Source: Alphaproteobacteria bacterium
GTDB lineage: Bacteria > Pseudomonadota > Alphaproteobacteria > Rhodobacterales > Rhodobacteraceae
Direction of reading: 5' to 3'
Assembly (NCBI GenBank): GCA_030425945.1
Contig: JAUHZL010000163.1
Span: 1-6,811 of the forward strand
DNA length: 6,811 nucleotides
Shown here one piece after another: positions 1 to 5,756 of the stretch. The notes under the pieces were generated by a model that had not been told where the DNA came from, did not search any database, and saw only the letters and a list, made by a program, of their open reading frames with translations. Within the stretch, counting starts at the first letter, position 1, and every line of letters begins with the position of its first letter. The position numbers were made by a program, and so were the translations under genes.

Positions 1-225
1 CTGCATGGTGACGTTCTTCGAGCGGACGAGGCCCGCTTCGAGCATGGCGAAGCCGGCCGCCATCCAGAACACGAGAAAGCCGCCGACGAGGAACAGCAGC
101 GAGTTCAGAATCCATACCGTGTCGGTCGGCACGGCGCTGGGCGCGGCCGCTTCCTCCTGAGCGAAGCCGAGCGCGGGCAAGGCCACCGCGACGGCTGCAA
201 GAGCGAGGGTTTTCGTCAGTTTCAT
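1..225 (-). CDS. amtB: AmtB-type ammonium transporter, N-terminal part (runs off left edge)
   Basis: The first ~75 residues of an Amt/MEP/Rh-family ammonium channel are present; the rest lies beyond position 1. The N-terminus (MKLTKTLALAAV...) is a clear signal peptide with likely cleavage after GFA, as in Gram-negative AmtB proteins whose leader is removed. A short Ala/Pro-rich periplasmic stretch follows, then the first membrane helix (WILNSLLFLVGGFLVFWMAAG), ending in AGFAMLEAGLVRSKN, a hallmark of the family. Two in-frame ATGs compete, at 234 and 225. I chose 225 because an AAGGA (minus strand, 236-240) sits about 10 nt upstream and the protein then starts directly with a lysine-bearing leader; from 234 the spacing would be 1 nt. 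The gene follows glnK on the same strand after a ~25-35 bp gap, the usual glnK-amtB operon, in which GlnK blocks the channel when nitrogen is plentiful. Family assignment is firm; the exact start is not. Confidence 0.93.
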   Translation of the reverse strand, partial: MKLTKTLALAAVAVALPALGFAQEEAAAPSAVPTDTVWILNSLLFLVGGFLVFWMAAGFAMLEAGLVRSKNVTMQ

Positions 226-259
226 CTGAGTCATATCCTTTCCGGAGATCCTGCGCCGC

Positions 260-598
260 TCAGAGCGCGTCGTCGTTGGTTTCGCCGGTGCGCACGCGCA
301 CCGCCTGCTGCACGTCGAGGACGAAAATCTTGCCGTCGCCGATCTTGTCGGTCTTGGCGGTGGTCTGGATGGTTTCGACCACCTGATCCGCCATCCCGTC
401 CGAGACGACGATTTCGAGCTTCACCTTCGGCACGAAGTTCACGGCGTACTCGGCACCGCGGTAGATTTCGGTATGGCCGGACTGGGAGCCGAAGCCTTTG
501 ATCTCGGTGACCATCATCCCGCGCACGCCGATGGAGGTGAGCGCTTCGCGGACCTCCTCCAGCTTGAACGGTTTGATCGCTGCAATAATCAGTTTCAC
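260..598 (-). CDS. glnK: PII nitrogen regulatory protein GlnK
   Basis: This is a 112-residue PII signal protein, exactly the usual length, which senses 2-oxoglutarate and ATP/ADP as a trimer and controls AmtB and nitrogen regulators. The T-loop (about 37-55) contains Gln39, the 2-oxoglutarate/Mg-ATP ligand, Tyr51, the classical uridylylation site in YRGAEY, and Lys58. The B-loop is TDKIGDGK (83-90), with Asp84 where many PII proteins have Gly. Arg101 and Arg103 (VRVR) and the TGE C-terminal motif are present. The start is GTG at 598: it gives the canonical KLIIAAIKPF N-terminus and has GGAAGGGG 6 nt upstream. The frame stays open for 50 more codons, but that stretch is unlike any PII protein. 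The KLIIA opening and the following amtB favour GlnK over GlnB. The T-loop has Ser38 and Ser40 where Arg38 and Lys40 are common. Expression is probably nitrogen-controlled from the region at 599-772 (inference). Confidence 0.97.
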   Translation of the reverse strand: MKLIIAAIKPFKLEEVREALTSIGVRGMMVTEIKGFGSQSGHTEIYRGAEYAVNFVPKVKLEIVVSDGMADQVVETIQTTAKTDKIGDGKIFVLDVQQAVRVRTGETNDDAL

Positions 599-604
599 GT
601 TGTA

Positions 605-612
605 CCCCTTCC
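605..612 (-). promoter_or_regulatory. Ribosome binding site of glnK
   Basis: The minus strand reads GGAAGGGG, ending 6 nt before the GTG at 598. It decides the start of glnK in favour of GTG over any upstream codon in the same open frame. Confidence 0.8.
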
Positions 613-710
613 GATTTGGCAGATCGTCTGTGCGAGAGAGTTCACGCTGGGCAGAACAGGCTTTGGAGAGCCGGGCTTCAACAAACCGGCCACCAGAACC
701 CGCAACCGAG

Positions 711-772
711 AGTTGAAGTTGCACCTTTTTTGCACAAAAAAGCCGCATTGCTTATTTTTTGGTCATTTTGCA
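711..772. promoter_or_regulatory. AT-rich putative control region with TTGCAC direct repeat and phased A/T tracts
   Basis: The hexamer TTGCAC occurs at 719-724 and again at 730-735, an 11 bp period, so both copies face the same side of the helix. Runs of T6 (726-731), A6 (736-741), T6 (755-760) and T4 (766-769) have centres about 10, 19 and 10 bp apart, close to whole helical turns, which favours intrinsic DNA bending. The T6-GCAC-A6 block (726-741) is also a near palindrome. GCAC resembles the half-site of the enterobacterial NtrC box, but the copies are direct, not inverted, so NtrC binding is a guess. A weak plus-strand -35/-10 pair (TTGCAC at 730, TATTTT at 753, 17 bp spacer) is possible. 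That the region is regulatory follows from its position and composition; the factor is unknown. Confidence 0.5.
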
Positions 773-826
773 GATGCGGAAAGCCGATGCGCTCTCTCCA
801 CATTCGACTCGCGGATGCGTATCTTT

Positions 827-834
827 GGAGGTGA
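827..834 (+). promoter_or_regulatory. Orphan Shine-Dalgarno-like sequence upstream of the PBP gene
   Basis: GGAGGTGA is a full match to the anti-Shine-Dalgarno end of 16S rRNA, yet it lies 48 nt before the PBP ATG at 883 and no ATG, GTG or TTG occurs 5-10 nt downstream. Two tiny frames run through it into the PBP start: from ATG 815 to TGA 884-886, and from GTG 831 to TGA 888-890. Both stops overlap the first codons of the PBP, but neither has its own good ribosome site. It may be a leader or standby site, or chance. Confidence 0.3.
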
Positions 835-882
835 ACAAGGCAGCGGAACACGCTCCGACCCCCGAGCAGGACAGCGCGACCC

Positions 883-3408
883 ATGAGTGACGACAGGGAC
901 CAAGACCCGACCGCCGCGCCGGGAGCCGAGCCGCGGCGCAGGCCGATCCGGATCGAGCGCACGCCCTATTCCGAAGCCGGATCCGCGCCGCGCGCGGTGC
1001 CGCCGTCACCGCCCGGCCCGGAGAGCCGCCCGCCCGCGCCGCCGCGCCAGCCGCCGCGTCTGGTGCCGCAGGATCCGGCGGTCGGGCCGCGTCCGCGCCG
1101 CGCCCCTGACCCCGTCCGCGAGCCGCGCGCGCAGGCCCCGCGCGAGCCGGCGCTGTCCCAGTCCCGCGACGGCACACGGCGTCCGCCCCCCGCCCAACAA
1201 CCCGCTGCGCCGCGTCCCCAGGCCGGGCCACCGCCCCAGCGCCGCGCGCCGCCGCCGCCGCCCTACGATACGCCGCCCCCGACCGAACGTGTCGGCGGCG
1301 GAGGCGGCAACGGTGGCGATGGAAATGGCCCCGGCGGGTCGTTGCCCCTGGCCCTCGGCAAGGTCCTCGCGCTGCTCGGGGCCGGTTGGCGTGTCCTGCG
1401 CCGCGTCCTTGCCTGGCTCGGCTGGCTGGTCTGGTCACTGGCGTGGCGCGGGGCGGTGGTGGTCCTCGGGATCGTCGCGCTGGTCAGCGTCTACAACATG
1501 TCCATGCTGCCGCCCGCGATGGAGCTTGCCGACGGGCGCGTGCGCGGCTCGGTCACGATGACCGACCGCAGCGGCGAGGTCTTTGCGTGGCGCGGCGACC
1601 AGTTCGGCGGGATCATCACGGCCGACAGCGTCAGCCCGCATCTGCGCAACGCGATCGTCGCGACCGAGGATCGTCGCTTCTACTCGCATTTCGGGGTCAG
1701 CCCGCGCGGCATCGCCAGCGCCATCCGGATCAACCTCAGCGAGGGGCGTGGCCCGCTGTCGGGCAACGGCGGTTCGACGATCACCCAGCAGGTCGCGAAG
1801 CTGCTCTGTCTCGGTAATGCCTATGATCCCACCTCGGGCCAGAGCGAGGCGGATTACGAAGCCGACTGCCGCGAAGGCTCGGTGTGGCGCAAGATTCGCG
1901 AGGTGCCGTACGCCTTCGCGCTGGAGGCCCGCTACACCAAGAACGAGATCCTGACGATCTACCTGAACCGGGCGTATCTCGGGGCAGGCGCGCGCGGGTT
2001 CGAGGCCGCGAGCCGCCGCTACTTCAACAAGTCCGCCTCCGAGGTCACACCCGCCGAAGCCGCGATGCTGGCAGGCCTGCTGGTTGCGCCCAGCCGGTTC
2101 GCGCCGACCAACGATCTCGGCCGCGCGCAGCGCCGGGCCGCGACCATCCTGCGCCTGATGCAGGAACAGGGCTATCTCTCGGAACAGGAAGCCGCCGACG
2201 CGATGGCCAATCCCGCCGAACTCAGCGAGGCGGCGGAGGCCCGGGCGGGCGGATACTTCGCCGACTGGGTGATGGACACCGGGCCGTCCTTCCTGACCCG
2301 CGACACCACCGAGGACGTGATCATCAAGACCACGCTCGACCAGCGGATCCAGACCGCCGCCGAGGACGCGCTGAAGGAGATCTTCGAGAACAAGGTCCGC
2401 GAAGGGTCGGAGGCGCAAGCCGCCATCGTGGTGATGAGTTCCGACGGTGCCGTGCGCGCCATGGTCGGGGGACGGCGCACCCGGGGCGCGGGACAGTTCA
2501 ACCGGGCCACGCAGGCGCTGCGGCAGCCGGGATCGGCGTTCAAGCCCTTCGTCTATGCCGCGGCGCTCGATCTCGGCTGGCGCTACGACGACGTGATCGA
2601 GGATGCGCCCTATACGATCGACGTGCCCGGCTCCGGTCCCTACTCGCCCCGCAACTACACCAACGAATTCCGGGGTACGGTGACCCTGACGCAGGCGCTG
2701 GCGCAGTCGCTGAACATCCCCGCGGTCAAGCTGTCCGAGACCGTCGGCCGCGAGAATGTCCGCAAGGTCGCCACCGGCTTCGGGATCGATCGGGAACTGG
2801 CCCTCGGCCCGGCGCTGGCGCTGGGCGTGTCGGAAGTGACCCTGCTGGAAATGACCGCCGCCTATGCCGGGATCCTGAACGGCGGTCGCCAGGTCACGCC
2901 CTATGGCCTCGACGAACTGAGCATCCGCGGCGATGCCTCGCCGGTGATGACCCAGACCGGCGGCATGGGCGAGCGGATCATCAGCGAGGCCGCCGCGCGG
3001 GAACTGATCTGGATGATGCACCAGGCGGTCGAGACCGGAACCGGCCAGCGGGCCCGCCTCGACGGGCACGAGGTCGCCGGCAAGACGGGGACCACGCAGA
3101 ACGCCCGTGACGCCTGGTTCATTGGCTTCACGGCGGATTACGTCGCGGGGGTCTGGATGGGCTACGACGACAACACGCCGCTTCGGGGCGTGACCGGCGG
3201 CGGCCTGCCCGCCGAGATCTGGCACGAGGCGATGACCCGCATCGAGGGGGGGCTGCGTCCGCTGCCGCTGCCGATGGAGGTACCCCCGCCTCGGCAGGCC
3301 GCGCCAACGTCGGATCCGCGCGGCCCGAGCCCGGGCGCAGCGGCGCAGTCCTCGGCGGAACGCATTCTTCTGGAAGTGCTCGGATCGATCTTCGGCGGGC
3401 GCAACTGA
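883..3408 (+). CDS. Class A penicillin-binding protein (PBP1A family), bifunctional peptidoglycan synthase
   Basis: This 841-residue inner-membrane enzyme polymerises lipid II into glycan strands and cross-links them in the periplasm. Residues 1-135 are a disordered Pro/Arg-rich cytoplasmic tail, followed by a Gly-rich linker (137-152) and the membrane anchor at about 184-206, preceded by another hydrophobic, Trp/Arg-containing stretch (154-182). The GT51 domain (about 230-410) shows EDRRFYSHFG with catalytic Glu262, GGSTITQQVAK (296-306), RKIRE (336-340) and KNEILTIYLN (353-362). The transpeptidase domain shows SAFK with nucleophile Ser551, SLN (609-611) and KTGTT (734-738), so both activities look intact. 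The only two cysteines, Cys309 and Cys329, flank an insert in the GT domain. A short Pro-rich tail ends in an amphipathic segment. ATG 883 is the earliest start in frame (TGA at 832-834), though its ribosome site is poor (AGGA about 11 nt upstream). It stands alone, divergent from glnK and convergent with the next gene. PBP1C is less likely because there is no C-terminal PBP1C domain. Confidence 0.95.
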   Translation: MSDDRDQDPTAAPGAEPRRRPIRIERTPYSEAGSAPRAVPPSPPGPESRPPAPPRQPPRLVPQDPAVGPRPRRAPDPVREPRAQAPREPALSQSRDGTRRPPPAQQPAAPRPQAGPPPQRRAPPPPPYDTPPPTERVGGGGGNGGDGNGPGGSLPLALGKVLALLGAGWRVLRRVLAWLGWLVWSLAWRGAVVVLGIVALVSVYNMSMLPPAMELADGRVRGSVTMTDRSGEVFAWRGDQFGGIITADSVSPHLRNAIVATEDRRFYSHFGVSPRGIASAIRINLSEGRGPLSGNGGSTITQQVAKLLCLGNAYDPTSGQSEADYEADCREGSVWRKIREVPYAFALEARYTKNEILTIYLNRAYLGAGARGFEAASRRYFNKSASEVTPAEAAMLAGLLVAPSRFAPTNDLGRAQRRAATILRLMQEQGYLSEQEAADAMANPAELSEAAEARAGGYFADWVMDTGPSFLTRDTTEDVIIKTTLDQRIQTAAEDALKEIFENKVREGSEAQAAIVVMSSDGAVRAMVGGRRTRGAGQFNRATQALRQPGSAFKPFVYAAALDLGWRYDDVIEDAPYTIDVPGSGPYSPRNYTNEFRGTVTLTQALAQSLNIPAVKLSETVGRENVRKVATGFGIDRELALGPALALGVSEVTLLEMTAAYAGILNGGRQVTPYGLDELSIRGDASPVMTQTGGMGERIISEAAARELIWMMHQAVETGTGQRARLDGHEVAGKTGTTQNARDAWFIGFTADYVAGVWMGYDDNTPLRGVTGGGLPAEIWHEAMTRIEGGLRPLPLPMEVPPPRQAAPTSDPRGPSPGAAAQSSAERILLEVLGSIFGGRN

Positions 3409-3414
3409 CGTAAG

Positions 3415-3426
3415 GCGCGCGCGCGC
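3415..3426. repeat. (GC)6 tract between convergent genes
   Basis: Six perfect GC dinucleotides fill most of the 18 bp between the PBP stop (3406-3408) and the stop of the convergent small gene (3427-3429). The tract is self-complementary and alternating purine/pyrimidine. No hairpin followed by a U-run is visible on either strand, so I do not call a terminator. Confidence 0.7.
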
Positions 3427-3756
3427 TCAGCCGCCCTGGTTCGTGCGCTCGATATAGGCGCGCAGTTCCTCGGCCTCGTGCCGGGCATCGCGCAGGCCTT
3501 CCATCGCGGCGGACAGCTCGGCTTCGGTCTGGGCCAGCTGGTTGGTCAGCTCTTCCTCGCGGTACTGCAGATAGGCGATGGCCTGATCCCGAGTCTCTTC
3601 GGCCTCGTGCAGCGCCTGCGCCATCTGGTCCAGTTCGCCGATATCCGCGTGGCTGACCCGCATGAACCGGTTCACCAGCCACGAGGTGGCCCACCCGAGG
3701 CAGAAGGCGACGAAGAGAATGATCGCCGTGGCGATGACGAATTCGGTGCGGTTCAT
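3427..3756 (-). CDS. Small single-pass membrane protein with a long coiled coil, function unknown
   Basis: I do not recognise a named family for this 109-residue protein. Residues 1-5 are short and polar, 6-29 form one strongly hydrophobic helix (FVIATAIILFVAFCLGWATSW...), and Arg30 and Arg33 follow, suggesting by the positive-inside rule that the C-terminal part is cytoplasmic. Residues about 39-104 are highly charged, Glu/Gln/Ala-rich and helical, with Leu, Ile and Met at heptad-like spacing (39, 42, 49, 60, 63, 70, 74, 81, 88, 98, 102), typical of a parallel coiled coil. Its ATG overlaps the stop of the upstream OmpA-family gene by 4 bp (ATGA), and a ribosome site AGGGA (3764-3768) lies inside that gene 7 nt before the start, so the two are very probably translationally coupled. 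This suggests a joint envelope role with the OmpA-type protein, which is inference only. It is not a frame shadow: its composition is protein-like and it has its own ribosome site. Confidence 0.85.
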   Translation of the reverse strand: MNRTEFVIATAIILFVAFCLGWATSWLVNRFMRVSHADIGELDQMAQALHEAEETRDQAIAYLQYREEELTNQLAQTEAELSAAMEGLRDARHEAEELRAYIERTNQGG

Positions 3757-5693
3757 TGGTCAGTCCCTGTTGCGGGGGCGTCTTCAGCCGGTGCCTCGCC
3801 CTCGGCGGCGGGCGACTCGGCCCCCGCATCCGGCTCGGTGGTCTCCGGCTCAGCGGGGTCCGGCTCGTCGAGGACGATCCGGAACTCGATCCGGCGGTTG
3901 GCCTCGCGGCCCTCTTCGGTGCCGTTGTCGGCGATCGGGTCGGCTTCGCCATAGCCCTTGGCGACGAGGTTCGATGTCAGCACCCGGCGATCAAGCAGGG
4001 CGGTCAGGACCGCCTCGGCGCGCGACTGCGACAGGCCGAGGTTCATCTCTTCGCGCCCCTGGCTGTCGGTGTAGCCGGCAATTTCCATCCGGACGCTTTC
4101 GCAGGCGCGCAGGATATCGGCGATGTCGTCGAGGATCGGTGCGGCACCTGCGGTGATCGTCGCCGACCCCGGATCGAAGGTGATCTTCCGGTCGGCCTGC
4201 ACCGCGTTGACCTTGGTCGCGCATTCCTCCGGCGTCGGCAGCGCCGCGACCGGGTCGAGCGCCTCGTCGTAGCGGATGTCGAGTTGCAGCTCCTCGGTGC
4301 CGCCCAGCTTGGCGGACAGGATGCGGGCGACCTCGGCATTCGCCTCGGCATTGCCGGTGACCCCGCGCAGCGAGATCACGTCCGGCTGCACGATCAGGGT
4401 GCCGTTGGCCAGTTGTCCCAGCGCTTCGAGGCCCGCGAGCACCCGGACCGGCCAGGCGTCCGGCAGGCCGCCGTCCTCGGCCCGGGCGGCGGAATAGACG
4501 TCATCCGAGCCGAACAGCGACTGCGCGTAGCTGGTCACGGCGTTGCGCTGGACCTCGTCGGCCAGGCGGCCGCGCAACTGCACCAGGCCTTCGGGGCTGA
4601 GCGTCGCGACGAACTCGGGCACCTCGTTCGCGGTGTCGGAATCGGTTTCCGGGGGCCGGGGCAGGACCGTCTTCAGCGAGAAGACATCGGGCAGGTCGGC
4701 CTCCAGTTCCCCGGCGACACGGTCGAACGTCGCCTTGTCGAGGGTCTCGGTCCCGAGGAGCGACACGTCGGTGTCCGAGAAGGTGATGGTCCCCGCCCCA
4801 AGCTCCTTGAGGGCCGCAAGACCGGTCTCGACGGCATCGGCCCAGCGCGGCGACGGCGCCCCGAGACCGATGGTGCAGGTGATCTTGCCCGTCAGACCGG
4901 CCGCGTTGGCGGCGGCAAGGATGCGGGTCCGCGCCTCCTCGGTATCGGCGGAGCAGGCATCGAACCGGGGTGTCCCGTCGACGATGGAAAAGCGCAGCGT
5001 GAAGGGCGCGATGACCGGACGCGGTGCCGCGATGTCGAGCACGAGGCGCACGCCCTCCGGGGCGGCGCGGGTCAGGGCGGTTTCGATCCGCGTCTTCTCG
5101 GTCGGGCTGCGGGCCAGCGCCTCGACCGAGATCTGGTCCGCCGCCACCGAGATCTTCGAGCGGGGCAGGTCCCGCAGCGCCCCGAGGGCAAAGCTGAGGG
5201 CGGCTTCCCAATGCTCGGGCACCGGATGGTCGGCGGTCTCGAGCATGTCGGTGATCCGCGCGTTCTCGGTCAGCCCCTCGACGGCATCGAGCACCCGACC
5301 CCGGCCGGTGGCGGCGGGAATCAGGCCGATCAGCTGGATGCCATCGCCGTTGCGCAGCATCTCGACCGAGAATTTCAGCGGTTCCAGCGCTGTCGTGTCC
5401 GTCACGCCCATGCGGTCGATGATGCGGTCCGGGGCGATCTGGTCCCCGGCGAGCGAGACGGCGCGGAACCGGGTCGCTTCATCCGGGGCGGTGCCGGACA
5501 GGGTCACCAGCAACCCGTCGGCGCTGACGGTCACGAAATCGAACTCGGGGCTGGGCAGGGCGGCGTCGAGGTCGGCGACCGAGCGGCGTTCCACGACATA
5601 GGCCGCCACCCAGGCCACACCGGCACACAGACAGGCGGCGCCGGCAACGGCCGCGATCCGGATCAGGAGACCACTGACTTTCGGTTTTGCCAC
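3753..5693 (-). CDS. Inner-membrane-anchored BON-like/OmpA C-terminal domain protein
   Basis: This 646-residue protein has a short basic N-terminus and one hydrophobic helix (about 8-33), then a large periplasmic part. Residues about 50-475 carry repeated BON-like alpha/beta segments, including three gaplessly alignable stretches beginning at Trp162, Trp284 and Trp414 (W-x7-L-x-A-L-x2-L, then a beta strand ending in I/V-S). Residues about 495-607 are an OmpA-like peptidoglycan-binding domain: GYTDSQG with Asp543, NLGLSQSRA with Arg558 (the 15-residue spacing of the diaminopimelate-binding Asp/Arg pair), and TEEGREANRRIEF. The tail 610-646 is acidic and Pro/Ala-rich. Cys247/Cys273 and Cys491/Cys531 could form disulfides. 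The GTG at 5693 has AAGGGA 8 nt upstream and gives the natural KPK-hydrophobic N-terminus; an in-frame TTG at 5756 lacks support. It follows ubiA after 63 bp and overlaps the coiled-coil gene. A role in linking membrane and wall is inferred from the OmpA domain; BON plus OmpA also occurs in mycobacterial ArfA. Confidence 0.9.
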   Translation of the reverse strand: MAKPKVSGLLIRIAAVAGAACLCAGVAWVAAYVVERRSVADLDAALPSPEFDFVTVSADGLLVTLSGTAPDEATRFRAVSLAGDQIAPDRIIDRMGVTDTTALEPLKFSVEMLRNGDGIQLIGLIPAATGRGRVLDAVEGLTENARITDMLETADHPVPEHWEAALSFALGALRDLPRSKISVAADQISVEALARSPTEKTRIETALTRAAPEGVRLVLDIAAPRPVIAPFTLRFSIVDGTPRFDACSADTEEARTRILAAANAAGLTGKITCTIGLGAPSPRWADAVETGLAALKELGAGTITFSDTDVSLLGTETLDKATFDRVAGELEADLPDVFSLKTVLPRPPETDSDTANEVPEFVATLSPEGLVQLRGRLADEVQRNAVTSYAQSLFGSDDVYSAARAEDGGLPDAWPVRVLAGLEALGQLANGTLIVQPDVISLRGVTGNAEANAEVARILSAKLGGTEELQLDIRYDEALDPVAALPTPEECATKVNAVQADRKITFDPGSATITAGAAPILDDIADILRACESVRMEIAGYTDSQGREEMNLGLSQSRAEAVLTALLDRRVLTSNLVAKGYGEADPIADNGTEEGREANRRIEFRIVLDEPDPAEPETTEPDAGAESPAAEGEAPAEDAPATGTDQ

Positions 5694-5701
5694 GCCTTCT
5701 G

Positions 5702-5707
5702 TCCCTT
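5702..5707 (-). promoter_or_regulatory. Ribosome binding site of the OmpA-family gene
   Basis: AAGGGA on the minus strand lies 8 nt before the GTG at 5693 and supports that start over the TTG at 5756. It touches the downstream arm of the inverted repeat at 5706-5756. Confidence 0.65.
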
Positions 5708-5756
5708 GCCCCCCAGTCTGCCGCACCGTGTTAGCGCCGGGGGACGGGGGGTGCAA
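5706..5756 (-). repeat. Imperfect inverted repeat in the ubiA to OmpA-gene spacer
   Basis: On the plus strand TTGCCCCCC (5706-5714) pairs with GGGGGG..CAA (5746-5756, two unpaired bases), giving a 9 bp GC-rich stem around a 31-nt loop. In the minus-strand transcript it would begin just after the ubiA stop and end at the ribosome site of the OmpA-family gene. There is no U-run, so it is not a standard terminator. It could tune translation or mRNA processing; the long loop makes this uncertain. Confidence 0.35.

Larger units (their letters stand above)
599..882. other. Divergent intergenic region between glnK and the class A PBP gene
   Basis: These 284 bp lie between the divergent starts of glnK (minus) and the PBP gene (plus), so both promoters should be here. 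I see no convincing gene: the open frames crossing it are not bounded by good ribosome sites and one also overlaps glnK antisense. It contains an AT-rich core at about 711-772, listed separately, in otherwise GC-rich DNA, and a near-perfect Shine-Dalgarno sequence at 827-834 with no start codon at normal spacing. I cannot assign transcription starts for either gene with confidence. Confidence 0.75.

Noticed and set aside
719..734. Plus-strand sigma-54-like promoter (TTGCACC-N4-TTGCA, correct 16 bp length)
   Set aside because: The highly conserved -25 G is T, and the site points toward the PBP gene, not glnK. The reverse strand lacks the GG/GC pair. It is better explained by the TTGCAC direct repeat.
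599..748. 50-codon N-terminal extension of glnK to an ATG at 748
   Set aside because: PII proteins are 112 residues and begin at the KLIIA segment; GTG 598 has a strong ribosome site, and the extension runs through the AT-rich control region.
473..886. Plus-strand 137-codon frame ending in ATGA overlap with the PBP start
   Set aside because: It lies antisense over glnK, has no ribosome site at its ATG, and its translation (His/Arg-rich) resembles no protein. Only its last part is discussed, as a possible leader.
1435..3225. 596-codon minus-strand open frame opposite the PBP gene
   Set aside because: Long antisense frames are expected in GC-rich genes because stop codons are AT-rich. The product is Arg/Gly/His-rich without motifs, while the plus strand has intact catalytic motifs throughout.
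3409..3426. Bidirectional terminator between the convergent genes
   Set aside because: The GC tract is self-complementary but lacks a proper loop and any T-run on either strand.
4543..5601. 352-codon plus-strand open frame opposite the OmpA-type gene
   Set aside because: The product is Ser/Arg/Ala-rich low-complexity, typical of an antisense shadow; the minus strand encodes recognisable domains.
5625..5635. Lipoprotein cleavage site in the OmpA-type protein (Cys21 or Cys23 in the N-terminal helix)
   Set aside because: The residues before each Cys (GAAC, ACLC) lack the Leu/Val/Ile expected at -3, so a retained membrane anchor is more likely.
5694..5756. TTG start at 5756 giving 21 more residues for the OmpA-type protein
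   Set aside because: The added segment is Pro/Gly-rich, no ribosome site precedes the TTG, and it would put a polar stretch before the KPK-helix N-terminus. GTG 5693 has AAGGGA at 8 nt.
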